Positions 7,816 through 16,930 of a DNA stretch of 58,570 nucleotides are shown here, in pieces. Source of the DNA: an uncultured Paracoccaceae bacterium. GTDB lineage: Bacteria > Pseudomonadota > Alphaproteobacteria > Rhodobacterales > Rhodobacteraceae. The stretch covers positions 1-58,570 of the forward strand of contig CAKSTR010000015.1 of assembly GCA_934500835.1 (NCBI GenBank). The letters are read 5' to 3'. The notes under the pieces were generated by a model. That model searched no databases and was not told the origin of the DNA. It saw only the letters and a list, made by a program, of their open reading frames with translations. The number at the start of each line of letters is the position of its first letter. Position 1 is the first letter of the stretch. A program made the position numbers and the translations under genes.

Positions 7816-9408
7816 TCAATCCTCCTGCCACAGCTTTCGCAGCTCGGTCTTCAGGACCTTGCCGATCTCGCTGCGCGGCAGGCGGTCGATGAACCGCACG
7901 GCCGTCAGGTGCTGATAGCGGCCAAGGCGGCTGTTCGCCTCGTGCAGGATCTGCCCCGCCGTGGCGCTGTGGCCTGGCCGCAGCACGACCCAGGCCACCG
8001 GGGTTTCGCCCCATTCTTCGGACGGAAGGCCGATCACACTGCACTCGGCAATCGCAGAGTCGGCCGAAATCGCGGCTTCCAGATCAACGGGATAGATGTT
8101 GAACCCGCCAGATATGATCATGTCTTTCTGGCGGTCCAGCAGCACCAGATAGCCATCTTGATCCAGAAAGCCCATATCGCCCGAGCGGATGAAATGCTCG
8201 CCCTCGGGGCTGGTCCAGATCGTGGCGCGGGTCTTCTCGGCATCGCCGACATAGCCCCGCATCATCGCGCCCGACCGCCCGGCGATCTCGCCCGTCTCGC
8301 CCTGGGACAGCACCTTGCCGCCGGCGTCCAGCACCACGATCTTGGCGGTTGGCCCGGGGCGACCGACCGTATGCAGCTTGTCCGGCGTCTGGTCGCAGTT
8401 CAGCACCGTGGCGATGCCACCCTCGGTCATGCCGAAGACATTGGTCAGCCCGCCGGGCCAGCGCCGTGCCATTTCCTGCATTATCGCCGGGGTCAAAGGT
8501 GCGCTGGTCGACAGCACCCGTTGATGCGATGACAGGTCGAAGCGGTCAAACTCGGGGTGCGCCAACACACGGCGGATCTGCACGGGGACCATCATCGAAT
8601 GGGTGATCCGCTGGCTTTCGATCATGGCAAGGAAGGTCCGGGCATCGAACTTTCGCAGGATCACGATCTGCATCCCCAGTGCGATGCCCGGGATCAGCGC
8701 CGACAAGGTGGTGTTGGAATAAAGCGGGGTCGAGATCAGCAGCCGCCCCTCTGGACCGAACCCCAGTGATCCAAAACGCAGGATCTGGGTGAGGCGGAAG
8801 CACATCTAATGGGCGATGCCTTTGGGCGTACCGGTGGTGCCAGAGCTGTACAGGATATCCACCAGCGTCTCGGGCGGGATCGGCGTGGCGGGGCGCGGGG
8901 GCAGGGCGGCGGCCTCGCGCATCAGATCCGCGATCCGGGCCTGATCTGCGCCCGTCCGCACCTGGCAATCGGCATCGGTCAGCAAAAGCCGGGGTGCGCA
9001 GTTCTGCAGCATCAGCGACAGCGCGTCGGGATGGGCGGTGGGTTGCAGCGGCACGATAGTCGCGCCAAGCGCCATGGCGCCCAGATGGATCATCAGATGA
9101 TCGGCTGACAGGCCCGCGATGGTACCGATCACATCGCCGGGCCTCAGGCCGCGCGCGACAAGGGCGGCGGCCACCTGATCCATGCCGAGCGCCATCGCCG
9201 CCGCATCCAGCCGTGTCTCGCCATCGGTCAGCGCAGGTTTGGCTGGCAGGGTCGCCGCCATCGCCCGGATGCGCGCCGGAATGTCCATCGTGTTGCCTTC
9301 GGCCAAAGGCACCGGGTTGGGACGGGCCCCCTGTGCCAGAGATGCGGATTCTGGTCCGCGGTCTGCTGGTCCGGTGTCTGCTGATCCGGTGTCTGCTGTC
9401 GCCTGCAC
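7816..9408 (-). pseudogene. AMP-forming acyl-CoA ligase interrupted by an in-frame TAG
   Basis: A class I adenylate-forming enzyme (acid + ATP + CoA to acyl-CoA) whose frame is continuous except for one TAG at 8806-8808. The upstream part holds the P-loop SSGTTGTPKGIAH and ends at the TAG. The downstream part resumes in the same frame with MCFRLTQ, then FGMTEGG, the GDMGFLDQDGYL and DRQKDMIISGGFNIYP core motifs, and the C-terminal catalytic lysine region IGKVLKTELRK. A serine TCG changed to TAG would explain it. Both halves are otherwise intact, about 530 residues in all. The GTG at 9408 has GGAGGG 6 bases upstream; an ATG at 9288 is an alternative. It is last in the unit with the thioesterase and ABC ATPase. 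Loss may be recent, or a sequencing error. Confidence 0.8.
9362..9406. repeat. 15-bp tandem repeat, three imperfect copies
   Basis: Units beginning tctgctg...ccggtg repeat three times in the first codons of the CoA ligase gene, coding for an ADTGS/ADTGP/ADRGP-like leader. This supports low-complexity expansion of the N-terminal extension. Confidence 0.65.
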
Positions 9409-9457
9409 GTCTTTCCCTCCCCGGAAATCTTTGGCTGGTCGCTATGGCTGAGGTTCG

Positions 9458-9889
9458 TCAGCTGCGGGCGCGCAGCCGGAAGGTGCCGCTGGATGTGGCG
9501 ATCAACTCGCCGGTGTCATCGTCGATCCGGCCTTCGGCGAAGAAGGTGGTCTTGCCGCCGCCGGTGCGCCGCCCTTCCGCCACAAGCCTGGTCCCCCTTG
9601 GCCGGGAAAGGAACTGCACCGTCATCGACAACGTCATCGCATTCCGCTTTTCCGTGGCCGAACCGGTGTAAGAGCCGCTGAACCCCATCACCGTATCCAG
9701 CAGCAGTGCATAGATGCCGCCATGCGGAATGCCGTAGCGGTTGAAAAGAAACTCGTTCAGTGGCAGCTCGAAGCGGGAATATCCGGCGCGCCAATCCAGC
9801 ATGCGATAGCCCAGACGGGCCTGCAGCGGATAGTCAGGCTCGATCAGCCCCTCAGCCAGAAGCTGAGGGTTCACGGTGAAATCGATCAT
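9458..9889 (-). CDS. PaaI-family hotdog thioesterase
   Basis: A 143-residue single-hotdog protein that probably hydrolyses an acyl-CoA. The segment NRYGIPHGGIYALLLDTVMGF has the HGG-x-(5)-D arrangement of PaaI-type thioesterases, with the conserved aspartate on the central helix. It lies between the ABC ATPase and the CoA ligase on the same strand, suggesting release of CoA from a stalled intermediate of the pathway. The substrate is not shown by the sequence. Confidence 0.88.
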   Translation of the reverse strand: MIDFTVNPQLLAEGLIEPDYPLQARLGYRMLDWRAGYSRFELPLNEFLFNRYGIPHGGIYALLLDTVMGFSGSYTGSATEKRNAMTLSMTVQFLSRPRGTRLVAEGRRTGGGKTTFFAEGRIDDDTGELIATSSGTFRLRARS

Positions 9890-9922
9890 GGGAACACCTT
9901 GAAAGTTGCGCGCGCAGGCAGC

Positions 9923-11758
9923 TCAGGCGGCGGTCAGGCGCTGCCATTCCTCGCCCCAGGCCATCACCTGATGCCCTTCCGAGACCGTCCGCCATTCGCG
10001 CGCGGGCGCCACGAAGTTGAGATCCCGGATCGGGCTGCGGATTTCCAGTTCAGGCAGCTTGCGCTCTTGCAGGCGGCGGGCCGGGTCGGCGACCGGAACC
10101 GCCGAAAGCAGGCGTTTGGTGTAGGGGTGCTGCGGATTGGTAAAGATCGCATCCCGCGGCCCGATCTCGACAATCTCCCCCAGGAACATCACCGCGACCC
10201 GGTGGCTGACCCGTTCGACCACCGCCATGTCATGGCTGATGAAAAGATAGGACAGGCCCAGCCGCTCTTGCAGACGCAAGAGCAGGTTGACGACCTGCGC
10301 CTTGACCGAAACATCCAGCGCCGAGACGGATTCATCGGCGACGATCACCTTCGGCTCCAGCGTCAAGGCCCTGGCGATACAGATCCGCTGGCGCTGCCCG
10401 CCCGAGAATTCATGCGGATACCGCTCCAGCATGTCGCCGGACAGGCCGACTTCCACCATCAGATCTTCGGCCTTGCGCCGCGCGGCCGCGGCATCGGCCA
10501 GGCCGTTCACGATCAGCGGTTCGGCAATCGCGTCGCCCACCCGCATCCGCGGGTTCAGGCTGGCAAAGGGGTCCTGGAAGATCATCTGCAACCGCTGACG
10601 CTTTGCGCGCAACCGATCTTGCGACAGCGGCACCAGATCTTCTCCTTGCAGCAGGACCTGGCCCGCGCTCGGCTCGATCAACCGCATGATCGAGCGGCCG
10701 GTGGTGGACTTGCCGCAACCGGATTCCCCGACCAGCGACAGCGTCTCGCCCGGCGCCAAGGTGAAGGAGACATTCTCAACCGCATGAACCCGCGCGGCGA
10801 CCCGGCCCAGCAGCCCCTTGCGCACGTCAAACCGGGTCGACAGGTTGCGCACCTCAAGCACCGGCTGTTCGGCGGCAGGGGGCTCTTGGGTCAGGGTGTC
10901 TGGTCCGGCCGCGCCGGTATCTGGGTCGATGGTCGGGAAGAAAGCCGGGCGGCTGCGTCCCGCCATCGAACCCAGCCGCGGCACGGCGGCCAGCAGCGAG
11001 CGGGTGTAGTTGTGGCCGGGCGATGCAAAGATCCGCTCGGTCTTGTCGCATTCCAGCGCATCGCCGCGGAACATGACCAGCGTGCGATCGGCCACTTCGG
11101 CCACCACGCCCATGTCATGGGTGATGAACATGACGCCCATCCCCGCTTCCTGTTGCAGCGTCTTGATAAGGTCCAGGATCTGCGCCTGGATCGTCACGTC
11201 CAGTGCGGTGGTAGGCTCGTCCGCGATCAACAGCTTCGGCTCGCAGGCCAGCGCCATGGCGATCATCACCCGCTGCCGCATCCCGCCCGAATAATTGTGC
11301 GGGAAGTCCGACAGCCGCGAGGCGGCCGAGGGGATGCGGACCTTTTCCATCACTTGGATCGCCTCGCGCCGGGCTTCGGCGGCGGTCATGTCGCGGTGCA
11401 GGCGGATCGCCTCGATCAGCTGGTCGCCGATGGTCATCACCGGGTTCAGGCTGGTCATCGGTTCCTGAAAGATCATCGCGATCTCATCGCCGCGAATCTT
11501 CCGCATCTCATGGCCCGGCAGCTCCAGAAGATTGCGGCCGCCAAACTGGATCTGGCCCGACTGCTTCGTTGAATGGCGGCCAAGCAGGCCCATCACCGAC
11601 AGCGCAGTCACGCTTTTGCCAGAGCCGGATTCGCCCACGACCGCCAGGGTCTCGCGCGGGTGGATGTCGAAAGAGATGTTGCGCAGAACGCTTTTCCAGT
11701 CGTCTCCGGCACGGAAACTTACGGACAGATCGCGGACGGAAAGCAATGGCTCGGTCAT
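9923..11758 (-). CDS. fused dipeptide/oligopeptide ABC transporter ATPase (DppD-DppF type)
   Basis: A 611-residue protein with two complete ATPase halves, like GsiA. Half one has Walker A GESGSGKS, signature [15 protein letters not shown] and Walker [13 protein letters not shown]. Half two has [23 protein letters not shown] and [12 protein letters not shown], in which serine replaces the usual proline/threonine after DE. Each half ends with an oligopeptide-ATPase tail. I chose the ATG at 11758 ([15 protein letters not shown]); the frame stays open 30 codons upstream. The matching permeases (22525-24383) and binding protein (30013) are coded elsewhere in the island, in other transcription units with the same operator. 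Confidence 0.9.
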   Translation of the reverse strand: MTEPLLSVRDLSVSFRAGDDWKSVLRNISFDIHPRETLAVVGESGSGKSVTALSVMGLLGRHSTKQSGQIQFGGRNLLELPGHEMRKIRGDEIAMIFQEPMTSLNPVMTIGDQLIEAIRLHRDMTAAEARREAIQVMEKVRIPSAASRLSDFPHNYSGGMRQRVMIAMALACEPKLLIADEPTTALDVTIQAQILDLIKTLQQEAGMGVMFITHDMGVVAEVADRTLVMFRGDALECDKTERIFASPGHNYTRSLLAAVPRLGSMAGRSRPAFFPTIDPDTGAAGPDTLTQEPPAAEQPVLEVRNLSTRFDVRKGLLGRVAARVHAVENVSFTLAPGETLSLVGESGCGKSTTGRSIMRLIEPSAGQVLLQGEDLVPLSQDRLRAKRQRLQMIFQDPFASLNPRMRVGDAIAEPLIVNGLADAAAARRKAEDLMVEVGLSGDMLERYPHEFSGGQRQRICIARALTLEPKVIVADESVSALDVSVKAQVVNLLLRLQERLGLSYLFISHDMAVVERVSHRVAVMFLGEIVEIGPRDAIFTNPQHPYTKRLLSAVPVADPARRLQERKLPELEIRSPIRDLNFVAPAREWRTVSEGHQVMAWGEEWQRLTAA

Positions 11759-11893
11759 GTGTGGGCCCTGTTGGGCACGGGGCATCAGGGTACCAATCCC
11801 CCGCAGACCCGAGCCTTCTGTGTCATATGCCATCCATCCTTGCCCCATTTTCGACCTGCGACAAGGGGGCGTGGCGACGGCTTTTCAGATAAA

Positions 11894-11908
11894 TGAAATT
11901 ATTTCCCA
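11894..11908. promoter_or_regulatory. IclR-type operator, site A
   Basis: TGAAATTATTTCCCA, that is TGGGAAATAATTTCA on the other strand. It lies between the divergent ABC ATPase (start 11758) and transaminase (start 12019) genes. It matches four other sites in the island (24509, 27688, 33162, 39603). Confidence 0.65.
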
Positions 11909-12018
11909 CTTTTCAAGAAAAGAATGACCCGTAGCCGTTGACAACCCGCTTGCCCACAAGATTACAGTCCCCCAATCCGCCGGAACGAAGGTGGTGCCGT
12001 CGCAGGGAGAGACCGGAT

Positions 12019-12981
12019 TTGTCCTACACTGACCATATTTTCGAAGGCTATCGCCGCCGCTTGGCCGAGTTGCAGCAAAGCGCCAATCCCTTTGCCGAAG
12101 GCATCGCCTGGACCGGCGGGGACTATGTGCCGCTGCACGAGGCGACCGTACCCCTGCTGGACAACGGCTTTCTGAAATCGGACCTGACCTATGATGTGCC
12201 TGCGGTCTGGGATGGGCGCTATTTCCGGCTGGACGACCATATCGACCGCTTTGAAGCCAGCATGAAGAAGCTGTGCCTGACCAGCCCGATCCCGCGAGAG
12301 GAATTGCGCAGCCGTCTGATCGAGATGGTGGCGATCAGCGGCATCCGCGACGCCTATGTGATGATGATCACGACCCGTGGCCTGCGCTACCTGCGCGCCT
12401 ATGCGCCCGAGGAATGCCAGAACCGGCTGTACTTGATGGTGATGCCCTTCGTCTGGGTGGTGAATGAAGAGCAGCAGAAAACCGGCGTCCGCACCGTCAT
12501 CGTGCGCGACACCTGCCGCACGCCGACTGGCTCTTTCGATCCGACGGTCAAGAACCTGCAATGGGGTGACTTCACCCGCAGCCTGCTTGAGGCGCGCGAG
12601 CGCGGCTCGCAATATCCGATCCTGACCGATGGCAATGGCCTTTTGACCGAAGGTTCGGGTTTCAACGTGGTGCTGGTGAAGGACGGCAAGCTGATGACCC
12701 CGCGGCGCGGCGTGCTGGAAGGCGTCACCCGCAAATCGGTGCTGGCCGCCGCCGACAAGCTGGGCATCGCATGGGAGATCGGCGATGTCCCGGTCAGCGC
12801 CGCCTACAGCGCCGACGAGATCATGTTCGTCACCACCGCGGGCGGCGTCATGCCGGTCACCGAGCTGGACGGCAAGGCCATCGGGGATGGCGATGTGGGG
12901 CCGATCACCCGCGCGCTATGGAAGGAATATTGGGACGCCCATTACGATCCGTCACTGACGATCCCGATCAACTATCGCTGA
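12019..12981 (+). CDS. class IV aminotransferase, (R)-amine transaminase-like
   Basis: A PLP enzyme of fold type IV, 320 residues from the TTG at 12019 (MSYTDHIFEGY), with GGGAGA upstream; an ATG at 11938 would add an arginine-rich leader that does not look native. Key segments are HEATVPLLDNGF, SDLTYDV, FRLDDHIDRF, the catalytic-lysine motif VKNLQWGD, EGSGFNVV and TTAGGVMPV. Order and wording match, from memory, the Arthrobacter (R)-selective amine:pyruvate transaminase more closely than branched-chain (IlvE) or D-amino acid transaminases. It would move an amino group from an (R)-amine or D-configured substrate to pyruvate. It is transcribed away from the ABC ATPase from a shared operator region. 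Stereochemistry and substrate are inference. Confidence 0.72.
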   Translation: MSYTDHIFEGYRRRLAELQQSANPFAEGIAWTGGDYVPLHEATVPLLDNGFLKSDLTYDVPAVWDGRYFRLDDHIDRFEASMKKLCLTSPIPREELRSRLIEMVAISGIRDAYVMMITTRGLRYLRAYAPEECQNRLYLMVMPFVWVVNEEQQKTGVRTVIVRDTCRTPTGSFDPTVKNLQWGDFTRSLLEARERGSQYPILTDGNGLLTEGSGFNVVLVKDGKLMTPRRGVLEGVTRKSVLAAADKLGIAWEIGDVPVSAAYSADEIMFVTTAGGVMPVTELDGKAIGDGDVGPITRALWKEYWDAHYDPSLTIPINYR

Positions 12982-12993
12982 TCCAAACCAGAA

Positions 12994-13015
12994 GGCGGCA
13001 GAGATCTCTGCCGCC
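12994..13015. terminator. bidirectional hairpin terminator
   Basis: A perfect 22-base palindrome (ggcggcagaga/tctctgccgcc) followed by TTTCT, placed between the converging transaminase and E2 genes. Confidence 0.8.
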
Positions 13016-13027
13016 TTTCTTCATTCC

Positions 13028-14359
13028 TCAGATTGCGCTGCGCCACAGTTCGGACAACAGGCGCAGGGATAGCCCGGGATGCTCCAGATGCGGCATGTGC
13101 CCGCAATCTGCCAGGGCATGCAGGCCGACATTCCCCGGCAAGGCCTTGGTCGAGCCGAAGGGAAGGATCGCATCCTGATAGCCGAAGATGACCCGGACCG
13201 GCTGGCTCAGTTTCGCCAGATCCTCGCGGATGCTGAAGGCCTGGGTGCCATCGGGGAAGAAGGTCTCGGCAAAGGCCTCCATCGCGAAGGTAAGCTCTTC
13301 GTCTTCGCGTGCCTTGACCACGGCTTGGACGAAGGCATCCGAGATGACCTTGGGGTCATGTACCAAAAGCTCCAGCCATGGCCGCAGACTTTGCGGCTGC
13401 CTCGCGCGCAGGATGCCTTGGGTGAAGTCGCGGTTGATGGCGGGGTAAAGCCCGGCCGGGGAGAAGAGGCAAAGCCCGCGCACATCCACCCGGCCACGGC
13501 TGGCGATCCGGGCCGCGACGGCGCTGCCAAAGGAGTGCGCGGCCAGCACGCATTCCGTGATTCCTTCGGCGGCCAGCTGGGCCTCGATCCATTCGGCCGC
13601 CGCATCCAGATCGGTCGGAACCGCGCGGGGAGAGCCGCCATGCGCCGGCAAGTCGATCGCAAGTGCGGGCCATTCCGGCCGCGCGCCGGCCAGCAGACCG
13701 CGCCAGTTGTTCAGATCACCGCTGAAGCCATGCAGCAGCACCACCGGAACGCCCGAGCCGCGCCGCAGCCAGACCGTGTTCAAGGCCTCGGCCCCGCTCA
13801 CGGTCGCGCGGGCGGGTTTGGGCTGGGCGCTGACAGGCTGCGGGCGCGCCGCGGGGGCGGCGGGCTTGACCTCTTCGGCGATACGCACCAGCTCGGCCAT
13901 CACATCGACCCGCTGCACCCGGCCACGCGGGCCGGTGCCCGGCACCCCTGCAAGCGAGATGCCATGCGCGCGCGCGATCCGGCGGGCCAAGGGCGTCGGG
14001 TTCGGCCCGCTGCGCTTGCCAATCGACGGCGCAGCTTCGGCCTTTGCCGTCGGGGCAACAGCGGAGGTAGCGGAGGCAGCCGCAGCCGGTACCGCGGCAG
14101 GCGTCAGCTCCGCATCCGCCTCCCCCGCCACCAGAATCCGCGCCACGGGATCGCCGACCTCGACGGTCACGCCCTCGGCCACCCGGCCACGCAAGACCCC
14201 GCTGGCCGGGGCCTCAACCTCGACCGCGGCCTTGTCGTTCTCGATTTCGAACAGCACCTGGCCGGCCGTCACGCTTGCACCCTCCTCCGCAATCCAGCGC
14301 GAGATGACGCCACTGGACATTTCAAGACTGACCTTTGGGTAAAGCACGGGAACGGGCAT
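13028..14359 (-). CDS. AcoC-type E2: lipoyl domain fused to alpha/beta-hydrolase
   Basis: A 443-residue protein that would act as the acyltransferase component of a 2-oxoacid or acetoin dehydrogenase. Residues about 1-80 form a lipoyl domain with the lipoylated lysine in ENDKAAVEV. A subunit-binding domain follows (NPTPLARRIARAHGIS...GTGPRGRV, about 115-155). The C-terminal half is an alpha/beta-hydrolase fold (VVLLHGFSGDLNNW, nucleophile elbow AHSFGSAVA, late DCGHMPHLE) in place of the trimeric acyltransferase domain. This is the arrangement of AcoC in acetoin degradation. AAGGA lies 8 bases upstream. It is the last gene of the long operon holding iclR, while its probable E1 partner is at 27771. 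No E3 gene is in the window, so a housekeeping E3 would be needed. Confidence 0.85.
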   Translation of the reverse strand: MPVPVLYPKVSLEMSSGVISRWIAEEGASVTAGQVLFEIENDKAAVEVEAPASGVLRGRVAEGVTVEVGDPVARILVAGEADAELTPAAVPAAAASATSAVAPTAKAEAAPSIGKRSGPNPTPLARRIARAHGISLAGVPGTGPRGRVQRVDVMAELVRIAEEVKPAAPAARPQPVSAQPKPARATVSGAEALNTVWLRRGSGVPVVLLHGFSGDLNNWRGLLAGARPEWPALAIDLPAHGGSPRAVPTDLDAAAEWIEAQLAAEGITECVLAAHSFGSAVAARIASRGRVDVRGLCLFSPAGLYPAINRDFTQGILRARQPQSLRPWLELLVHDPKVISDAFVQAVVKAREDEELTFAMEAFAETFFPDGTQAFSIREDLAKLSQPVRVIFGYQDAILPFGSTKALPGNVGLHALADCGHMPHLEHPGLSLRLLSELWRSAI

Positions 14360-14430
14360 GGCGGTTTCCTTCAGAGTGGTTTGCCAGATCGGATCTCAGC
14401 GCGGCGATGCCGTCTGGGCCGGGGCGGGAG

Positions 14431-15246
14431 TTAGGGCAACAATGGGGGTTCGGCCGCGCCGTTCAGCCGGGCGCGGAGGCGATCGGCGGTGCGGATCAGA
14501 TCAGGGCCAGTGCGTTCAAGGCAGATTTCCCTGGACAGAACATCGACAATCCCGCCGCAGGTGATGGCCACCAGAGGCGAGCCATCGGTCGGACGAAAGG
14601 CCAGACCGACTGCGTTGATATAGCTGTACCAGCTGCCAAAGGTGCTGACGAAGCCGCGTTCGGCGAAAGATTCCTCAGCTTCGATGACCAGACGGCGGAT
14701 CTTGTCGGCCAGATCGGGGCGCTCATGCACAATCTGTTCGACCAGTTCGGCCCGTTTTTCGGGCATCATCCCCACCAGATAGGCCAGGCCCATCGCCGTG
14801 TTCCAGATCGGCAGGCGAGAGCCGACATTCAGCCGCAAAGACACCGGCGCCAGCGAGCGGCAGCTCGCCAGATAGACCATCTCCAGCCCGTCGCGGGTGC
14901 CAAGTGCGGCGGCAACGCCGCTGCGGTCGGCCAGCTCTTGCATCAGCGGCACCGCCATTTGCACCACCGGCGATGAGCTAAGTGCGCTATAGCCCAGCGA
15001 AATCGTCGCGGGGCCGATGCTGTAGCGGCCCAGTTGTTCGTTGTAATGCAGATAGCCCAGCTTGATCAGCGTGGCCGTCAGCCGCGAAATCGTGGCTTTG
15101 GGCAGGCCGGTGCGATCAATCAGATCTTGATTGCCCAAGGTGCTGTCGCCCGCACCAAAGGCGCGCAGGATTTCAAGACCGCGCGTTAGGGTCGCGGCGG
15201 TTCCTGCATTGTCGACCGCGTCGCTTGCCGTCTGCCTTTTCCGCAT
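14431..15246 (-). CDS. IclR family transcriptional regulator
   Basis: A 271-residue regulator. The N-terminal winged helix-turn-helix (TLGNQDLIDRTGLPKATISR, about residues 37-56) is followed by the IclR effector domain (about 100-260). The C-terminal half has AITCGGIVDVLSREICLE where typical members have a similar sensing loop. It lies inside the operon that starts at operator site B and is the only regulator in the island. It is therefore the natural candidate to bind the five TGGAA-N5-TTYCA palindromes and to control its own synthesis. Whether it activates or represses cannot be read from sequence. Confidence 0.9.
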   Translation of the reverse strand: MRKRQTASDAVDNAGTAATLTRGLEILRAFGAGDSTLGNQDLIDRTGLPKATISRLTATLIKLGYLHYNEQLGRYSIGPATISLGYSALSSSPVVQMAVPLMQELADRSGVAAALGTRDGLEMVYLASCRSLAPVSLRLNVGSRLPIWNTAMGLAYLVGMMPEKRAELVEQIVHERPDLADKIRRLVIEAEESFAERGFVSTFGSWYSYINAVGLAFRPTDGSPLVAITCGGIVDVLSREICLERTGPDLIRTADRLRARLNGAAEPPLLP

Positions 15247-15312
15247 GGGTTAGTCTCTCCTGAATGGAAATCCGAAACTCGTTGCAAGTGAGAAGGTTCG
15301 ATGTCCGGATAG

Positions 15313-16104
15313 TCAAATGCAAAGCATTGAAGGTCTGTCCCAGACCGTCCTGGCATTCTCGGATTGCGAACAAGGGAAAGTTTCGCAAAGCTCGATCCGG
15401 GGTCTAAGCACGGCACCGTCTTGCACCACCCGGCAGCCGAAGGCGCGTGCCTCGGCGATGAAGGGTGTGTCGGTGACAGAGATGACCACATCAGCCACCA
15501 TTGCCCCAGCCCTCATCCCGGCCAAAGTCAACGGACTGCCTCCGGCGCCCCCCTTCTCCAACGAGGTGGCATTGACCAGCAAATCACAAGCTGCAAGGTC
15601 CAGCTTGCTCTCGTCTGAGCCAGTGTTGCACATGACCCCGGTTGCGGCTTGAACCTCAGCGGCAAGAGCCTGGGCCTTGCCAGGGTCGCGGTTGATGATG
15701 GTCATTTCGGCAATGCCGGCTTCGGCCAGTGAAAAGGCGACGGCACGACCCACGCCACCGGCACCCACTTGCACGACTTTTGCTCCGACAGGGACAAAGC
15801 CGCTGGCGGTCAGCCTCAGCAAAAACCCTTCACAGTCAATGTCATGTTCAGCCTGGGTGCCATCGGCCCCAGACCGGATGAAATTGACCAAGCCGGTCCG
15901 TTCTGCCGCTGGGGTGCAGCGATCAACCAAGGCTGCCTCAGGATCCTGGGGCAAAACGTGCAATGGCGCGGCATTTGCCTCCCGACCCTTGGCGCGGAAT
16001 TGCGCCGTGAACAGGTCAGGCGTGCAGAAGTGTCGCACTGGCGAGCCGACGATGTAGAAAAGTTCAGTTTCACCGGAGGTTTGCACCTTACGCACCCCTG
16101 TCAT
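15313..16104 (-). CDS. shikimate-dehydrogenase-like protein lacking the catalytic segment
   Basis: About 263 residues, paralogous to the next gene upstream. The N-terminal GSPVRH segment and the NAD(P)-binding motif VQVGAGGVGRAVAF are kept, as is NATSL. But between LHVLPQDPEAALVD and ERTGLVNFIR about 25 residues are missing compared with its neighbour, including the TIPHK stretch with the catalytic lysine, and the NTDG motif reads DIDCEG. The C-terminal tail (after GCRVVQDGAVL) also departs from the neighbour. It is probably inactive as a shikimate dehydrogenase and may be a decaying duplicate; a regulatory or altered role is less likely. The start at 16104 overlaps the upstream gene by 17 bases; an ATG at 16122 is also possible. 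Confidence 0.7.
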   Translation of the reverse strand: MTGVRKVQTSGETELFYIVGSPVRHFCTPDLFTAQFRAKGREANAAPLHVLPQDPEAALVDRCTPAAERTGLVNFIRSGADGTQAEHDIDCEGFLLRLTASGFVPVGAKVVQVGAGGVGRAVAFSLAEAGIAEMTIINRDPGKAQALAAEVQAATGVMCNTGSDESKLDLAACDLLVNATSLEKGGAGGSPLTLAGMRAGAMVADVVISVTDTPFIAEARAFGCRVVQDGAVLRPRIELCETFPCSQSENARTVWDRPSMLCI

Positions 16105-16930
16105 TACTGGCGCGAAGGCCAAGAAATTCGGTTACCATATCCGGCTGAGACCGCAACATTTCCGCGCCCTCGACGGTACGACAGCCGCGGGCTTCAGCGG
16201 CTTGTAGCAGGGCAGTGCGCGCCGGAGCGATCACCACTTCGGCCACCACCATACCGGCATGCAACCAGCTTCCGGGAAGGGGCAGCGGGTCTCCTTCTGC
16301 CATGCCCAGCGAAGTGCCATTTACCGCAAGATCCGCCACCGGATCGGAGCTCGAAGGGCGAATGGCCTGTGAGTCACAGCTGGGAACGGCTGCGGCGACC
16401 TCGGTCGCCAGAGCTTCGGCCTTGGCGTGATCGCGGTTCAGAATGGATAGCTTGCGCAGGCCCCCATCGGCCAAGGCAAAGGCGATTGCTCGGGCCACGC
16501 CACCGGCACCCGCAAGAACCGCGCTTTTGCCTTCAACGGCCACATCTGCACGAACCAGCCCTGCCATGAAGCCGGCCCCATCGGTGTTGGTCCCGATCAA
16601 CCGCCCATCAGCCTCGCGCCGAACAAAATTCACCGCGCCCGCACGCTTGGCGGCCATGGTCATGCTGTCTATTTGGGGGATCACGGAGATCTTATGCGGG
16701 ATGGTGACGCCAAGTCCTGCCAGATTTTGCATGTTGCGCAAAGTGGCGACCATTGTCGCCAGATCTTCTGGTGCCACATGCAAAGGCACAATTGCGGCGT
16801 CCAGACCCAGCTCTGCAAAGCGGGCATTGATCAAGGCGCTGCCGCGAATATGCGCAACAGGATCGGCCACCATCATCAAGATGGAAGTGCGGCCAGTAAT
16901 TTTCGGGTCTTGGATTGGTTGAACCGTCAT
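16088..16930 (-). CDS. shikimate dehydrogenase-like NAD(P)-dependent oxidoreductase (AroE/YdiB family)
   Basis: A 280-residue member of the AroE superfamily with all main motifs: GDPVAH-like VADPVAHIRGS at the start, GVTIPHK with the catalytic lysine (about residue 80), NTDGAGF with the catalytic aspartate (about 110), and the cofactor loop LAGAGGVARAIAFAL. NRDHAKAEAL follows the dinucleotide loop. As it lies in a catabolic operon, away from aromatic biosynthesis genes, it is more likely to oxidise a quinate- or shikimate-like hydroxy compound than to make shikimate; that is inference from context. Its start overlaps the stop of the enolase-superfamily remnant. Confidence 0.83.
   Translation of the reverse strand: MTVQPIQDPKITGRTSILMMVADPVAHIRGSALINARFAELGLDAAIVPLHVAPEDLATMVATLRNMQNLAGLGVTIPHKISVIPQIDSMTMAAKRAGAVNFVRREADGRLIGTNTDGAGFMAGLVRADVAVEGKSAVLAGAGGVARAIAFALADGGLRKLSILNRDHAKAEALATEVAAAVPSCDSQAIRPSSSDPVADLAVNGTSLGMAEGDPLPLPGSWLHAGMVVAEVVIAPARTALLQAAEARGCRTVEGAEMLRSQPDMVTEFLGLRASNDRGA

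Noticed and set aside
7816..9408. Pyrrolysine or other genetic-code reading of TAG in the CoA ligase
   Set aside because: No pyl genes are seen in the window, and TCG to TAG is a simpler explanation.
9722..11572. Long plus-strand open frame of about 616 codons opposite the ABC ATPase
   Set aside because: It has no recognisable domain and no ribosome site; the minus-strand ATPase explains the region.
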